A stretch of DNA of 64,000 nucleotides from NCBI GenBank assembly GCA_023460855.1, contig JAEWOS010000006.1:1-64000 (forward strand), in the 5' to 3' direction. Of this stretch, positions 36,095 to 46,212 are shown one piece after another. Numbering within the stretch: position 1 is the first letter of the stretch; each line of letters starts with the position of its first letter. A program made the position numbers and the translations under genes. The notes below the pieces were generated by a model. That model did no database searches. It worked only from the letters and a program-made list of their open reading frames with translations, and was not told the DNA's origin. The stretch comes from Bacteroidota bacterium. Lineage in GTDB: Bacteria; Bacteroidota; Bacteroidia; Flavobacteriales; Weeksellaceae.

Positions 36095-36451
36095 TTAGTG
36101 CTTCTTGAAGGCAGCGTCTTTAATTCTCGCTTTCTTACCTCTAAGATCACGGAAATAATAGATTCTTGCTCTTCTCACTTTACCTCTTCTGTCTACTTCA
36201 ATTTTCTGAAGAGCAGGCATGTTCAAAGGGAAAACTCTTTCTACACCTACATCACCGCTCATTTTTCTGATGGTGAAGGTTTTGGTAGCTCCGGTTCCTC
36301 TCAGCTGAATAACTGTACCTTTGAAGAACTGTGTTCTTGTTTTGTTTCCTTCCTTAATTTCGTAGTAAACGGTAATTGTGTCACCGGCTTTGAATTCAGG
36401 AAATTCCTTTTTTGTAATGTACTTGTCCTGTACGTACTTTAATAAATCCAT
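36095..36451 (-). CDS. rplS: 50S ribosomal protein L19
   Basis: 118 residues from the ATG at 36449-36451 (MDLLKYVQDKY). An in-frame start 27 bp earlier would add MALIYFLLI, which is not part of the family. L19 lies at the 30S-50S interface. Typical segments are EFKAGDTITVYYEIKEGNKTR, FKGTVIQLRG, FTIRKMSGDVGVERVFPLN and VRRARIYYFRDLRGKKARI. It stands alone, away from trmD and rimM, with its own promoter. Confidence 0.96.
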   Translation of the reverse strand: MDLLKYVQDKYITKKEFPEFKAGDTITVYYEIKEGNKTRTQFFKGTVIQLRGTGATKTFTIRKMSGDVGVERVFPLNMPALQKIEVDRRGKVRRARIYYFRDLRGKKARIKDAAFKKH

Positions 36452-36790
36452 TATTAATAAAAAATAAATTAATGCCAAGCAACTTTCACGGCTATCGTCA
36501 GAGGTTGGTTAACAGGCTGCAAAAATACCACATCTTTTCCACACAGCCAATAACTTACAGAAAATATTTGTATAAATTTTAACCCGGTAATTACGTTTTC
36601 ATCTGGCATGCGTCAGCGTACATAAAAGCGGATTTTTCTTAATTTTATAAGTCCGATTTTAGCTTGTGTACCATTTTAAACACTTTTGAACAGAAACTTA
36701 TTTGAAAATTGGCTTAAGTCATAGCTGAATTGTTGGTCTTGTGGAACGTCACGTGAATGGAAATTCTTTCTTTTGCTGTAAATAAAACTT
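36452..36790. other. Divergent intergenic region between rplS and the symporter gene
   Basis: 339 bp. The left half has the rplS promoter and a leader of about 60 nt. Near the right end TTCTTTTG (about 36766-36773) is a one-mismatch -7 box for the symporter. Nothing else was recognised. Confidence 0.5.
36520..36550 (-). promoter_or_regulatory. Promoter of rplS
   Basis: Minus-strand TTG at 36548-36550, 20 bp spacer, TATTTTTG at 36520-36527 followed by CAGC. Same boxes and spacing as rpsA, giving a leader of about 60 nt. Confidence 0.75.
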
Positions 36791-38287
36791 ATGACTTCGG
36801 AAAATCAGTGGCCACTCTACATCGGAATTGTACTTGCAGTTTATGCAGTCGTGATCATGTTTTTCGTGATCAGAGGTGCGCTTAAAACGAGAAGCATTTC
36901 CGATTACGGAATCGGTAATCTTGGATTTCCTTCCTGGATTGTCGGGCTTTCACTTGCTGCATCAATGACCAGCGCTGCAACTTTTGTGATAAATCCGGGC
37001 TTTATTGCACTTTACGGTCTTGCCGGACTTATTTCCATGGCAATAGTTTTACCGGTGGCTGCCTTCGCTTCCCTGATTGTCTTTACCAAGGCTTTTGCAA
37101 AATTTGGAAAAGCTGTGAAAGCAAATACAATGTCCCAATGGATCGGAAACCGATTCAATAATAAAGCTTATCAGTTTTTCTTTGCAGTGGTTGCGATGCT
37201 GCTGATCACGTTTATTGTGCTGATTAATGTAGGTCTCACACAGGTAATTTCAAAATCTCTGCAGGTGGAACCGTTTTACGTTTTACTGGGTATCACCGTT
37301 TTCGTTTTTGGTTATATGATGTTTGGCGGTGCCAATTCGATGGTTTATACGAATACCGTACAGGCCATAATCATGGTTATTGTAGCATTGATGATGATTT
37401 TTTCGGGAAATAATCTGTTTGCTGAAGGTTTAAACGGTTTTGCCGCTAAACTCAACGCTATCGATCCGAATCTTACTAAAACTTTTAACGAAACCAGTCC
37501 ACTTTACCGGGATTTCTTTGAGGTGGTGATCTGCCAGTTTATTGTAGGGATCGCTATTGTCTGTCAGCCGCACATCATGACGAAATCACTGATGCTTAAG
37601 AGTCCGGACAGAGTAAACTCCTATCTGTTTTTCGCAATTGCTTCCATGATTATCTTTTTCCTGATTGTAGTTGCTGGTTTCTATGCGAGAATTATGTTTC
37701 CTGATCTTACAGCAAACGGACAGAAAATGAAAATGGACGAAATTATACCGACTTATGTTGTAAACAGGTTTTCTGCAGCCGCCGGAATTCTGGTTATTGT
37801 GGGACTGATTTCTGCCGGGCTTTCTACGCTGGAAGGACTCATTCAGTCGCTTTCGGTTACGGTAACTTCAGATATTCTGGAACCGCTTTTTGGTGATAAA
37901 GTCGCTGAAAACGGACTGGTCATCAATAAATTTGTGATAGTAGTTTTGGCAATTGTGAGTTTCCTGTTAAGCTGGGACCAGATTCAGCATCCGAATTTGA
38001 GCGTCGGAATCTTTGGTCAGAACGGAGTTTACGGATATTTCGCGGCAGCTTTTGTTCCTGTTCTTTTCGGTACATTTGTGAAAAATGTAAAGTCTTCAAC
38101 GGTTTTCACCGGATCAGTAGTCGCAATTGTGGTCCATTTCGGAATTTTCTACGGAAAACTGACGCCTTATATGCAGGGAACGGTTGGGAATCCCGGAGTT
38201 TCGGCTGCGATTGCGATCGTTAGTTCGGTATGCGTTGCAATCTTACTGCATTTATTCAACAAAAAAACTGATACCATAACAGCATGA
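36791..38287 (+). CDS. Sodium:solute symporter (SSS family)
   Basis: 498 residues, about 13 membrane helices in the LeuT-like SSS fold. SDYGIGNLGFPSWIVGLSLAASMTSA near the N-terminus and the LISAGLSTLEGLIQSLSVTVTSDIL segment are typical of this family. Members import organic acids, proline, pantothenate or sugars with Na+. Overlaps the next gene by 4 bp (ATGA). The downstream run encodes 3-hydroxybutyrate oxidation enzymes, so a monocarboxylate such as 3-hydroxybutyrate or acetoacetate is a reasonable cargo guess. Confidence 0.88.
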   Translation: MTSENQWPLYIGIVLAVYAVVIMFFVIRGALKTRSISDYGIGNLGFPSWIVGLSLAASMTSAATFVINPGFIALYGLAGLISMAIVLPVAAFASLIVFTKAFAKFGKAVKANTMSQWIGNRFNNKAYQFFFAVVAMLLITFIVLINVGLTQVISKSLQVEPFYVLLGITVFVFGYMMFGGANSMVYTNTVQAIIMVIVALMMIFSGNNLFAEGLNGFAAKLNAIDPNLTKTFNETSPLYRDFFEVVICQFIVGIAIVCQPHIMTKSLMLKSPDRVNSYLFFAIASMIIFFLIVVAGFYARIMFPDLTANGQKMKMDEIIPTYVVNRFSAAAGILVIVGLISAGLSTLEGLIQSLSVTVTSDILEPLFGDKVAENGLVINKFVIVVLAIVSFLLSWDQIQHPNLSVGIFGQNGVYGYFAAAFVPVLFGTFVKNVKSSTVFTGSVVAIVVHFGIFYGKLTPYMQGTVGNPGVSAAIAIVSSVCVAILLHLFNKKTDTITA

Positions 38288-39798
38288 AGAACCTCGACTG
38301 GATTTCAAAATGGGCACAACTGAAGCCTAATGCTACCGCAGTTTCCGATCTGGAAACCGGTGAAAAATTCACGTATCGCGGTTTGGACAATTTTTCAACT
38401 CGGATTTGTCATTACTTCAAAGACCGCATCAAAGAAGGCGACCGGATTGCAGTATTAATGGAACATTCTCCGTATCTCGTTGCACTTTTTTCTGCATGTC
38501 AAAGACTGGGAGCAATTCTCGTCCCTCTGAATTACCGTCTTTCTGCAGGAGAGCTTCAGGAGCAGGTGAACGATTGCAGGCCTTCTGTCTTGATTTACAG
38601 CGAAATTTTTGACGATACGGTTTTCTTTCTGAAAGATCAGCTGGAAACCATCAGGCTCGTTGATTTCACTGATGAATTGCGCAGCATTAATGATTACAGA
38701 CTTTCTCCGGATGAGTTTCGTGTTAAGGAAGAGCTTCCGGTCTTTCTTTTTTATACAAGCGGAACGACAGCAAGGCCAAAAGGTGTTTTATACACTACGA
38801 AAATGCTGTTCTGGAACAGCCTGAATACTTCGATGCAGCTCGGAATAACATCCAGCGATAAAACCCTCAATATTCTTCCGCCGTATCACACTTCAGGCTG
38901 GAATATTTTTCTTACACCCTTGCTTCATAACGGAGGTGAAATTATGATTCAGAAAAAGTTTGATTCTGCAAAAATTCTGCAGCAACTTTCTTCCGGAAAA
39001 ATTACGCTGTTCATGGCGCTGCCTACAATCCTGCAGATGCTTTCGCGGGTAAAAGATTTTGAAGTGACCGACCTCAGGTCGTTACGATATATTATTTGTG
39101 GAGGCGAAGGAATTACGGCTGCTCAGATCAAAACCTGGAGAGAATTCAAAAACATCAGTATTCGTCCAGGTTATGGTCTCACTGAAGCGGGACCGAGCAT
39201 TACGTCGCTTCACGAAGATGTCGCACTGGAAAATCCGGCTTCTATCGGAAAACCGAATTTTTATGTAGAATTAAAAGTTATTGATAAACTGGGTCGAGAA
39301 GCTGCTGCAAACGAAACCGGAGAACTTTGTATCCGTGGCGAAATTGTAACTCCGGGTTACTGGAATAATTCTGTTGCAACAAGGGACAAAATAAAAAATG
39401 GCTGGTTTCACACCGGCGATCTTGCCTGTAAAGATGAAGACGGCTTTTATTATTTGAAAGGCAGAATGGACGATATGTATATTTCCGGCGGTGAAAATAT
39501 TTTTCCTCACGAAATCGAAAATGTGCTGAAAAACCATCCTGATATTCTGAACGTACAGCTGATTCCTTTCGATGATTCAACATGGGGTAAAAGAGGGGTG
39601 GTTTTCATAAAATCCGGAAATCCTGATTTGAGAAAAGAAGATATTCAGGAGTTTTTGAAAGATAAGCTTGCCAAATTCAAGCATCCAAAAGAGTACATTT
39701 TCCTCGATGAATTTCCTCTGACCGGTTTCGGAAAAGTTTCCAGAAAAGATCTCGTAAAAATTTACAGACAGAACAATTTAAATAAAAACCTGAACTAA
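38284..39798 (+). CDS. AMP-forming acyl-CoA synthetase / ligase
   Basis: 504 residues of the ANL superfamily. Activates a carboxylate to an acyl-AMP and then normally to the CoA thioester. Conserved motifs: FLFYTSGTTARPKGV (P-loop), GYGLTEAGP, WFHTGDLACKDEDGFYYLKGR and the catalytic lysine in the C-terminal GKVSRKDLVK. Length fits medium- or short-chain acyl-CoA ligases and OSB-CoA synthetase relatives. The chain-length specificity cannot be read. It overlaps both neighbours (4 bp and 1 bp), so translation is coupled. Confidence 0.88.
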   Translation: MKNLDWISKWAQLKPNATAVSDLETGEKFTYRGLDNFSTRICHYFKDRIKEGDRIAVLMEHSPYLVALFSACQRLGAILVPLNYRLSAGELQEQVNDCRPSVLIYSEIFDDTVFFLKDQLETIRLVDFTDELRSINDYRLSPDEFRVKEELPVFLFYTSGTTARPKGVLYTTKMLFWNSLNTSMQLGITSSDKTLNILPPYHTSGWNIFLTPLLHNGGEIMIQKKFDSAKILQQLSSGKITLFMALPTILQMLSRVKDFEVTDLRSLRYIICGGEGITAAQIKTWREFKNISIRPGYGLTEAGPSITSLHEDVALENPASIGKPNFYVELKVIDKLGREAAANETGELCIRGEIVTPGYWNNSVATRDKIKNGWFHTGDLACKDEDGFYYLKGRMDDMYISGGENIFPHEIENVLKNHPDILNVQLIPFDDSTWGKRGVVFIKSGNPDLRKEDIQEFLKDKLAKFKHPKEYIFLDEFPLTGFGKVSRKDLVKIYRQNNLNKNLN

Positions 39799-40733
39799 TG
39801 AGAAAACTTCTGTTTTTGCTATTCATCAGTTTATTTTCGTGCACAGTGCAACAAGAAAAAACCAATAACATGAGAGATGTTTTGCAACCTTATCATTTCA
39901 AAACCAGGCATGTGAAACTGCAGGACGGCGAGCTTGCATACAGCAAGGAAGGAAACGGAGATAAAGTCCTGATTTTTGTTCACGGCTTGAGCAGCAACGG
40001 CGATGCATGGTACAGAAATATTGAAGAACTGAAAAACAATTATACATGCTATGCGATAGATTTGCCCGGTTACGGAAAGTCTTTTCTGAAAGCTGAAAAA
40101 TATACACCGGGATATTTTGCAGAGATCATCAGGGAATTCGCGCATAAAATGAATGTGGAGAAGTTTTCCATAATTGGTCATTCCATGGGAGGCCAGGCTG
40201 CCCTGAAATTTGCTGCAGAATATCCTGAAAAATTAGATAAGATGATTCTGATAGCACCTGCCGGAATCGAGGAATTCACAGAATTTGAGGGCAATACCAT
40301 GAAAATGGTTACCACCAGAGTTGCTATTGAAAATACGTCTGACGAACAGATCGAGAAAAATTATGCGGTTAATTTCTTTAAAATGCCGTCTGAAGCAAAC
40401 AGAATGATCGCCGACCGGAAAGCGATTAAATCTTCAGCAGATTTTGGTCAGCACGCGGATGCGATTGTCGGAAGTGTTCACGGGATGCTCGATGATAAAG
40501 TAATTGCCGACCTGAACAAAATTAATACGCCGACTCTATTTCTTTTTGGGAAGAATGACCTTTTGATCCCGAACCGTTATCTTCATATGGGAATGACGGT
40601 AGAAGATGTAGCAAATAAGGCGCAAAACTCTGTAAAGAACAGCAAAACAGAATTGATAAATGAAGCGGGGCACTTCCTGATGTTTGAAAAACCGCACGAA
40701 GTAAATGCCGCGATCCGTAATTTTATAAAATAA
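39798..40733 (+). CDS. Alpha/beta hydrolase lipoprotein
   Basis: 311 residues. Lipobox LFSC (Cys15), then an alpha/beta hydrolase domain: FVHGLSSNGDAWYRN (oxyanion region), nucleophile Ser129 in GHSMGGQAAL, Asp in FGKNDLLIP and His in INEAGHFLMFEKPHE. Such lipoproteins act in the periplasm or at the surface as esterases or lipases. The first base overlaps the stop of the ligase gene. With the symporter and ligase it could release a carboxylic acid from an ester for uptake and activation. Confidence 0.88.
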   Translation: MRKLLFLLFISLFSCTVQQEKTNNMRDVLQPYHFKTRHVKLQDGELAYSKEGNGDKVLIFVHGLSSNGDAWYRNIEELKNNYTCYAIDLPGYGKSFLKAEKYTPGYFAEIIREFAHKMNVEKFSIIGHSMGGQAALKFAAEYPEKLDKMILIAPAGIEEFTEFEGNTMKMVTTRVAIENTSDEQIEKNYAVNFFKMPSEANRMIADRKAIKSSADFGQHADAIVGSVHGMLDDKVIADLNKINTPTLFLFGKNDLLIPNRYLHMGMTVEDVANKAQNSVKNSKTELINEAGHFLMFEKPHEVNAAIRNFIK

Positions 40734-40830
40734 TATTTTTCATTACTTGTATTTGGGAAGTTGCTGATATTATTGGCAATTTCCTTTTTCTTTTTAGGTA
40801 ACTTTCTTATTTTTCACGAACGATAAACGA

Positions 40831-42237
40831 ATGAAACCGAAGCTCAAAGTATTCGAAGAATTCAGCAACAGTCTGCTTCCGCATGAAGCAAGATATCTGA
40901 CATCTCTGGCTGGTTTTGTGGATTCAGAGAAAAAGGAAATCTTCGACATTCTCGTTCACAATGCATTGAATGCCGATTCGGTAAAGGATTTTAACCCGGA
41001 TATTGATAAAAGGAAATACCACCACATCAAAACATGGGTGGAAAAGAAACTCGATCAGCGCGATGTTGACAAAGTCGGAGCCTGGATTCTGGATTTTTTC
41101 AAGAAACTTTCACTGGATCTGGTAACTGCGTCTGATGAGCGTGAAATGCTGGATTACATCAAGAATTACAGGCGTATCGGTTTCAATTTTCAGCAACTGT
41201 ACAATGTGATGAAAGAGTATCGTTCCTATCTTTTGATGCGACTTCGTTACGATGATCACCTGATTGTAAAAGATTTTCTCGACCGTTTCGAATCAGCAAA
41301 TGCGAAAGCAGTGAAAATTCAGCAGAAACTGTACGAGGCCACTGAAGAAATCACGCTGCAGTACACTTCGAAAAGCAACAAAACTGTTCCGTGGGAAAAA
41401 TGGCTCATGCAGGTTTTTGTGAATGAAGAAATCAACGGAATCAACCGGTACAAAGCCTTTATTCTGTTGGCTTTTATGTACAACACTGAACGAAACACGC
41501 ATAAACTGCAGCAAATTTTTGACAGAATCGATGTTTATTTCAGTCAGGGACAAATGTATTGCAGGAGAGTGCTGTACAATTACTATTCAAGCCGTATTTT
41601 GCTTCATTCGCAGCTCAATGACCACGAGAAAGCAATTTATTTCGGAAAACTTGCGGTTAGGCAGACGAATGAAGATGCACTGATGTATGTGAATAATCTC
41701 GTTGCGGTTTATTTACGCACCGGCCATATCAAAGAAGCGCTTCAGCTGCTCGAAAATTATAAAGCGGTTTACGAGAATACGCATAACGACCTTCAGAAAA
41801 TCACTTATATTTCCTATTATTTGCGGGTTCTTGCCGAACAGGGACAATTGAAAAAAGCAGAAAACATCGGGATTTATTTTCTGAATAAATTTGAATCGGA
41901 AATTTTCGAGTACAGATGGCATCACTTTTTTACATCCTATCTCACAGTGTTGCTGTTGCAGGAAAATTACGCTGAAATACTACAACTTGCGAACAGATTC
42001 GGTTTGTCAGACAGAGAAGAAAAAACGTCATTTATCCCCAATTTATCATGGATGATCGCAGTTTCATCGTATATGGAAAGTAAAACTGACCGTAAACTGC
42101 TCTATGAAAAAATTGCAGGAAGCCTTGCGAAGATTTCCATGACGGCATCTAACCGTTCCATCATTGCAGGTACTGCCGAGAAACTGATTCAGGTTCTGCC
42201 TGAATTGCGCTCTTTATTTAAGTCATATCTTAAATAA
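40831..42237 (+). CDS. Large helical-repeat (TPR-like) protein, unknown function
   Basis: 468 residues, no signal peptide or membrane segment. The C-terminal half (about 215-440) shows paired-helix repeats with TPR-like spacing (HEKAIYFGKLAVRQTNEDALMYVNNLVAVYLRT, GHIKEALQLLENYKAVYE and similar); the N-terminal half is helical with many charged residues. No family was recognised. It sits between the hydrolase lipoprotein and the TonB receptor, with gaps of about 100 and 150 bp, so may be a separate unit. A role as scaffold or regulator for the locus is conceivable but not shown. Confidence 0.7.
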   Translation: MKPKLKVFEEFSNSLLPHEARYLTSLAGFVDSEKKEIFDILVHNALNADSVKDFNPDIDKRKYHHIKTWVEKKLDQRDVDKVGAWILDFFKKLSLDLVTASDEREMLDYIKNYRRIGFNFQQLYNVMKEYRSYLLMRLRYDDHLIVKDFLDRFESANAKAVKIQQKLYEATEEITLQYTSKSNKTVPWEKWLMQVFVNEEINGINRYKAFILLAFMYNTERNTHKLQQIFDRIDVYFSQGQMYCRRVLYNYYSSRILLHSQLNDHEKAIYFGKLAVRQTNEDALMYVNNLVAVYLRTGHIKEALQLLENYKAVYENTHNDLQKITYISYYLRVLAEQGQLKKAENIGIYFLNKFESEIFEYRWHHFFTSYLTVLLLQENYAEILQLANRFGLSDREEKTSFIPNLSWMIAVSSYMESKTDRKLLYEKIAGSLAKISMTASNRSIIAGTAEKLIQVLPELRSLFKSYLK

Positions 42238-42389
42238 ACCTTTTAATACAGAGGTTTTCTTTTAATGTATGATTCTTTTTTCGAATATTGAGTTTTAAGT
42301 CATAGTCCATTTTTTTCTGATTTCTGGATTTTAGGGTGCGTGGATGCTTTATTCTTGTACCTGTAAACAGATAAAAAAATCAGATAATT

Positions 42390-44642
42390 ATGAAAAAAGC
42401 AGTTGTACTTTCTCTTTCACTGGCCGGTCTCGTTGCGCATGCTCAGGTAACAGACACCGTTAGAGTAAGAGATATCGAACAGGTTACTATTTCTTCGAGC
42501 AGAAAAGCGCAGAAAGTGGTAGAAGTTCCGGCTACGGTAAATGTAATCAGCTCAAAAGACATTAAAGAATTTACAGGTTTCAATATCGGGGAACTCGCAG
42601 CAAGACAGAAAGGTGTGGATTTCGTGCGCGCCGGCGTTCTTGGAACTGGAATTAACATCCGTGGTTTTAACTCTGCATTCAACTCGAAAAACCTTCAGAT
42701 CACAGATGACCGCGTTTCTACCTTAATCGCAACCGGCCTTCCTTTCGGAACGTTCTCAACAGTTATCAAAGAAGATATAGAAAAAGTAGAGATTCTTCTG
42801 GGACCAAACGGATCGCTGTACGGACCAAATGCACACAATGGTCTGGTAAACAGCATTTCCAAAAATCCGTTCAGATCTCAGGGAACTACATTTGCACTTG
42901 GCGCGGGAAATCAGAACGTTTTTACGGGAAGAGTGCGACATGCGCAGGCTTTCAGCAATAAAGTGGCTTTCAAAGTGGCTTTCGAGCACACGCAGGGAAC
43001 AGAATTTAACTACAATGATTCCGTATATGTAAACAATATCGCATATCCTGAACTCGATCTGGACCGCGATTTCTCATCACAGAAAGTAAACGGGCAGCTG
43101 AACTTCAAACCATTTTCGGTGGGCGAGTTGATCGCATTTTTCGGGCACAGCAACAATACCAATCTCGCTGTAACATCGGCTGGTAGAAACCAGATTAAAG
43201 ACTGGAAAATCAACGAATATCAGTTGAAATACGTTCATCCGAGATTCTTCCTGAACACCTATTATCAGACTTCCAATACGGAAGATACTTATGCGATCAA
43301 CCAAAGAACCCAAAACTACGTTTCATGGATCAACGGTGGTTTTTCTGAAGAAGTTGCGCGTCAGAGATCTTACGATGAGCAGTGGTTTGCAATTCCTGGA
43401 ATTCCGGGCGGTGGTTTGGTTCTCCAAAGAGGTTCGCGCTTCAAAGACGACTCCAAAAGATGGGTTGCTGAAGGGCAGTACAACAAAACCTGGGGCGGCT
43501 TTACCGGAATCGTTGGTGCACAGTTCCAGCGCGATATGGCTTATACAAAAAATACGTACATGCTGGATTTTGACGGACCGATTAATGTAAATCAGTTCGG
43601 TGTTTATGGTCAGGCAGAATATAAATTTAACGGATGGGGGCTGCTTGCAGCAGCAAGAGTGGATAATCACGATTATTACGGAACCAACATACTTCCTAAA
43701 GCAGCATTAACTAAAAAACTGGGCGACGGAATGTTCCGTTTAACTTACGGCAGAGGAATGGCAGTGCCATCGATTATGAATCTGGAAGGATATCTTTTCG
43801 GAGGATTAATTCTTGGAAACGGGGTAGGCTTTACGCTTTCCGACGGATCCACTATCAAACCGCTGGAAGTTGAGACGATTGATTCATTTGAAATTGGCTA
43901 CAAAGGTTCCATTGACAAAAAATTCTATATCGACGCAAACGCGTATTACAACAAATCTGAAAACTTCATAAGTCCGCTTACACAGCTCGCGACCGCAGGA
44001 AGAACAGTTACGCACAGAGGTGATCAGCCAATTGCTGAAATTCAGGGAGCAAATCCGGCTTTCGTGCTTACGTATTCCAACTTTGGGAAAGTTGACACTT
44101 ACGGTTTTGACCTTGGTTTGAATTATTATTTCACCGATGCGTTGCGCGGAGTGGTTAACTATTCCTACTTCGGAAGAAAACTCGATACCGCCGATATGAA
44201 TAACGACGGTAATAAAGACGGAAAAGTTCTCGACACTGATTTACCGATCAACACTCCTGAGAATAAAATTACAGTAGGGCTTAATTATGCTACACCGAAA
44301 TGGTTTGGAGCGGTTTACGGAAGATGGGTTCAGGATTACGATTTCTTCTCCGGAGTTTCCACGGCAGCAAGAACACAGGATCTGGACGGAAACGGATCCA
44401 TTGATATCATTGAAAACGCGTACTATGCTCCGGCTAGAACCTGGAACTACGGACCTTTGGGCGGATTTACGGTTGACATGAATGCCGGGTATAATTTCTC
44501 GAACGGGATGACAATCGGTGCGAACGTAACCAACCTGCTTAACGCCAATATCCGCGAATTTGCCGGTTCACCTTTCATAAAAAGACTGGTTTCCCTGGAA
44601 TTCAAATACAACATCGATTTCTTCAATAATAAAAATAATTAA
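42390..44642 (+). CDS. TonB-dependent outer membrane receptor
   Basis: 750 residues. Signal peptide ends VAHAQ; a TonB-box-like DIEQVTISSSRKAQ follows, then the plug (about 45-165, with GINIRGFNSAFNSKN, VEILLGPNGSLYGPNAHNG) and the barrel ending in FKYNIDFFNNKNN. Not a SusC-type receptor: no SusD partner and normal length. The last strand region is followed by an alpha/beta hydrolase gene after 7 bp, then hydroxybutyrate catabolism genes. The ligand is unknown; an oligomeric ester such as oligo-3-hydroxybutyrate is a hypothesis from context. Confidence 0.93.
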   Translation: MKKAVVLSLSLAGLVAHAQVTDTVRVRDIEQVTISSSRKAQKVVEVPATVNVISSKDIKEFTGFNIGELAARQKGVDFVRAGVLGTGINIRGFNSAFNSKNLQITDDRVSTLIATGLPFGTFSTVIKEDIEKVEILLGPNGSLYGPNAHNGLVNSISKNPFRSQGTTFALGAGNQNVFTGRVRHAQAFSNKVAFKVAFEHTQGTEFNYNDSVYVNNIAYPELDLDRDFSSQKVNGQLNFKPFSVGELIAFFGHSNNTNLAVTSAGRNQIKDWKINEYQLKYVHPRFFLNTYYQTSNTEDTYAINQRTQNYVSWINGGFSEEVARQRSYDEQWFAIPGIPGGGLVLQRGSRFKDDSKRWVAEGQYNKTWGGFTGIVGAQFQRDMAYTKNTYMLDFDGPINVNQFGVYGQAEYKFNGWGLLAAARVDNHDYYGTNILPKAALTKKLGDGMFRLTYGRGMAVPSIMNLEGYLFGGLILGNGVGFTLSDGSTIKPLEVETIDSFEIGYKGSIDKKFYIDANAYYNKSENFISPLTQLATAGRTVTHRGDQPIAEIQGANPAFVLTYSNFGKVDTYGFDLGLNYYFTDALRGVVNYSYFGRKLDTADMNNDGNKDGKVLDTDLPINTPENKITVGLNYATPKWFGAVYGRWVQDYDFFSGVSTAARTQDLDGNGSIDIIENAYYAPARTWNYGPLGGFTVDMNAGYNFSNGMTIGANVTNLLNANIREFAGSPFIKRLVSLEFKYNIDFFNNKNN

Positions 44643-44649
44643 ATTTTTC

Positions 44650-45426
44650 ATGATGGCTGTAAAAGGCGTTAATGGGGTGGAAATTAATTATGCAGATGTA
44701 GGTGAAGGCGATGTGGTAGTGCTTCTGCATGGATTAGGTTCTACAAATCAGGACTGGGATCTTCAGATCCCGGTTCTGTCCCAAAAATTCAGGGTGATAG
44801 CTCCGGATTTCCGCGCACACGGTAAATCGACGAAAATTCCGGAAGATCAGAGCGTAGAGCTTATGACTGCTGATATTTATGAGCTTTTAAAATTGCTCGG
44901 AATTTCCAGTGCAGATTTTGTCGGTTTTTCCATGGGTGGTGCAGTTTGCTTTCAAATGGCACTTTCGCATCCTGAAATCACAGAGAAACTGGTAATCATA
45001 AACTCCGGTCCCGATTTCAACCGTCCTAATGACGCAGGCGTTGATATACTTGCTTTGCGCACAGAGATAATCAGAAGGGAAGGATTTACATCACTGGCAG
45101 AAACTATTTCAGTCGGAATGTTTCCCGGTGAGAATCAGGAAAAATGGCGGGAAGAATTTAAACAGCGGCTTGTACAGAATAATGAGGAAGCTTATTTAAA
45201 AACATTCGGAGAACTGATGAAATGGGGTATTGGTGATGAGGTAGCTAAAATTAAGAATGAAACTCTGGTCATTGCATCGGATCAGGATTATACACCGGTG
45301 TCATACAAAGAAGATTTCGTAAGAAAAATGCCCGATGCGAAACTGACGATCATTGAAAATTCCAGGCACGGTGTCGTTCTAGACCAGGCTGATAAACTCA
45401 ATGAAGTACTTCTAAAATTTTTGTAA
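44650..45426 (+). CDS. Alpha/beta hydrolase
   Basis: 258 residues, cytoplasmic. Typical 3-oxoadipate enol-lactonase/esterase-like fold: LLHGLGSTNQDWDLQ, nucleophile Ser94 in GFSMGGAVCF, Asp in IASDQDYTP, His in ENSRHGVVLDQ. Start at the first of two adjacent ATGs (44650; 44653 is equally possible). The next gene begins directly after the stop codon. In this place it could cleave 3-hydroxybutyrate oligomers or a lactone or ester precursor before 3-hydroxybutyrate dehydrogenase. Confidence 0.88.
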   Translation: MMAVKGVNGVEINYADVGEGDVVVLLHGLGSTNQDWDLQIPVLSQKFRVIAPDFRAHGKSTKIPEDQSVELMTADIYELLKLLGISSADFVGFSMGGAVCFQMALSHPEITEKLVIINSGPDFNRPNDAGVDILALRTEIIRREGFTSLAETISVGMFPGENQEKWREEFKQRLVQNNEEAYLKTFGELMKWGIGDEVAKIKNETLVIASDQDYTPVSYKEDFVRKMPDAKLTIIENSRHGVVLDQADKLNEVLLKFL

Positions 45427-46197
45427 ATGGCTAAAAATGTTGTAATTACAGGAAGTACAAGTGGTATAGGCCTTGGAATAGCGGAAGCTTTTGCCAGAAA
45501 CGGCGATCATGTCATCTTCAACGGACTGGAACAAAACGGTGCCGAAATAGCAGCAGAAATCGGAAGCAGATACGGCGTAAAAACGGCTTTCAAAAATTCC
45601 AATCTGATGACGCCGGAAGGTGTTTCGGAACTGATAGAATTTGCATATCAGCAGTTCGGTTCCATCGATGTTCTGGTGAATAACGCAGGCATTCAGCATG
45701 TTGCGAAAATTGAAGATTTTCCGTTAGAAAAATATCAGCAGATTATAGCTCTGAATATGAACTCCGTGTTCTACGCTTCAAGAGCAGTTTTTGGCAGAAT
45801 GAAAGAGCAGAGTTTCGGCAGAATCATCAATGTTTCGTCGGTTCACGGTCTTCGCGCGTCGGAATTTAAATCCGCTTACGTTACTGCAAAACACGGCGTA
45901 ATTGGTTTAACAAAAGTACTCGCGCTGGAAGGCGCTCCATTCAATATTACCTGCAATGCAATTTGCCCGGGTTATGTGAAAACGCCACTTGTTGAAGGAC
46001 AGATTAAAGATCAGGCATTAGCGCATCATATGTCCGAAGATGAGGTAGTGGAAAAGGTCATGTTGAAAAAACAGGCCGTAAAAAGTTTCGTTCCGGTAGA
46101 GAAAATTGGGGAAATGTGCGTATTTTTAGCTGCAGATAATGCAACTTCGGTTTCCGGAGCCAGTTTTACACTGGACGGAGGCTGGACTGCACAGTAA
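45427..46197 (+). CDS. 3-hydroxybutyrate dehydrogenase
   Basis: Oxidises (R)-3-hydroxybutyrate to acetoacetate with NAD+. 256-residue classical short-chain dehydrogenase: TGSTSGIGLG (cofactor loop), NNAG (86-89 region), Asn110, Ser138 in INVSSVHG, and Tyr151/Lys155 in YVTAK. The substrate-loop CPGYVKTPLVEGQIKDQA and the C-terminal LDGGWTAQ are characteristic of 3-hydroxybutyrate dehydrogenases within the SDR family. Starts one base after the hydrolase stop and is followed by both CoA-transferase subunits, which use its product. Confidence 0.92.
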   Translation: MAKNVVITGSTSGIGLGIAEAFARNGDHVIFNGLEQNGAEIAAEIGSRYGVKTAFKNSNLMTPEGVSELIEFAYQQFGSIDVLVNNAGIQHVAKIEDFPLEKYQQIIALNMNSVFYASRAVFGRMKEQSFGRIINVSSVHGLRASEFKSAYVTAKHGVIGLTKVLALEGAPFNITCNAICPGYVKTPLVEGQIKDQALAHHMSEDEVVEKVMLKKQAVKSFVPVEKIGEMCVFLAADNATSVSGASFTLDGGWTAQ

Positions 46198-46212
46198 AAA
46201 ATCAATAAAAGA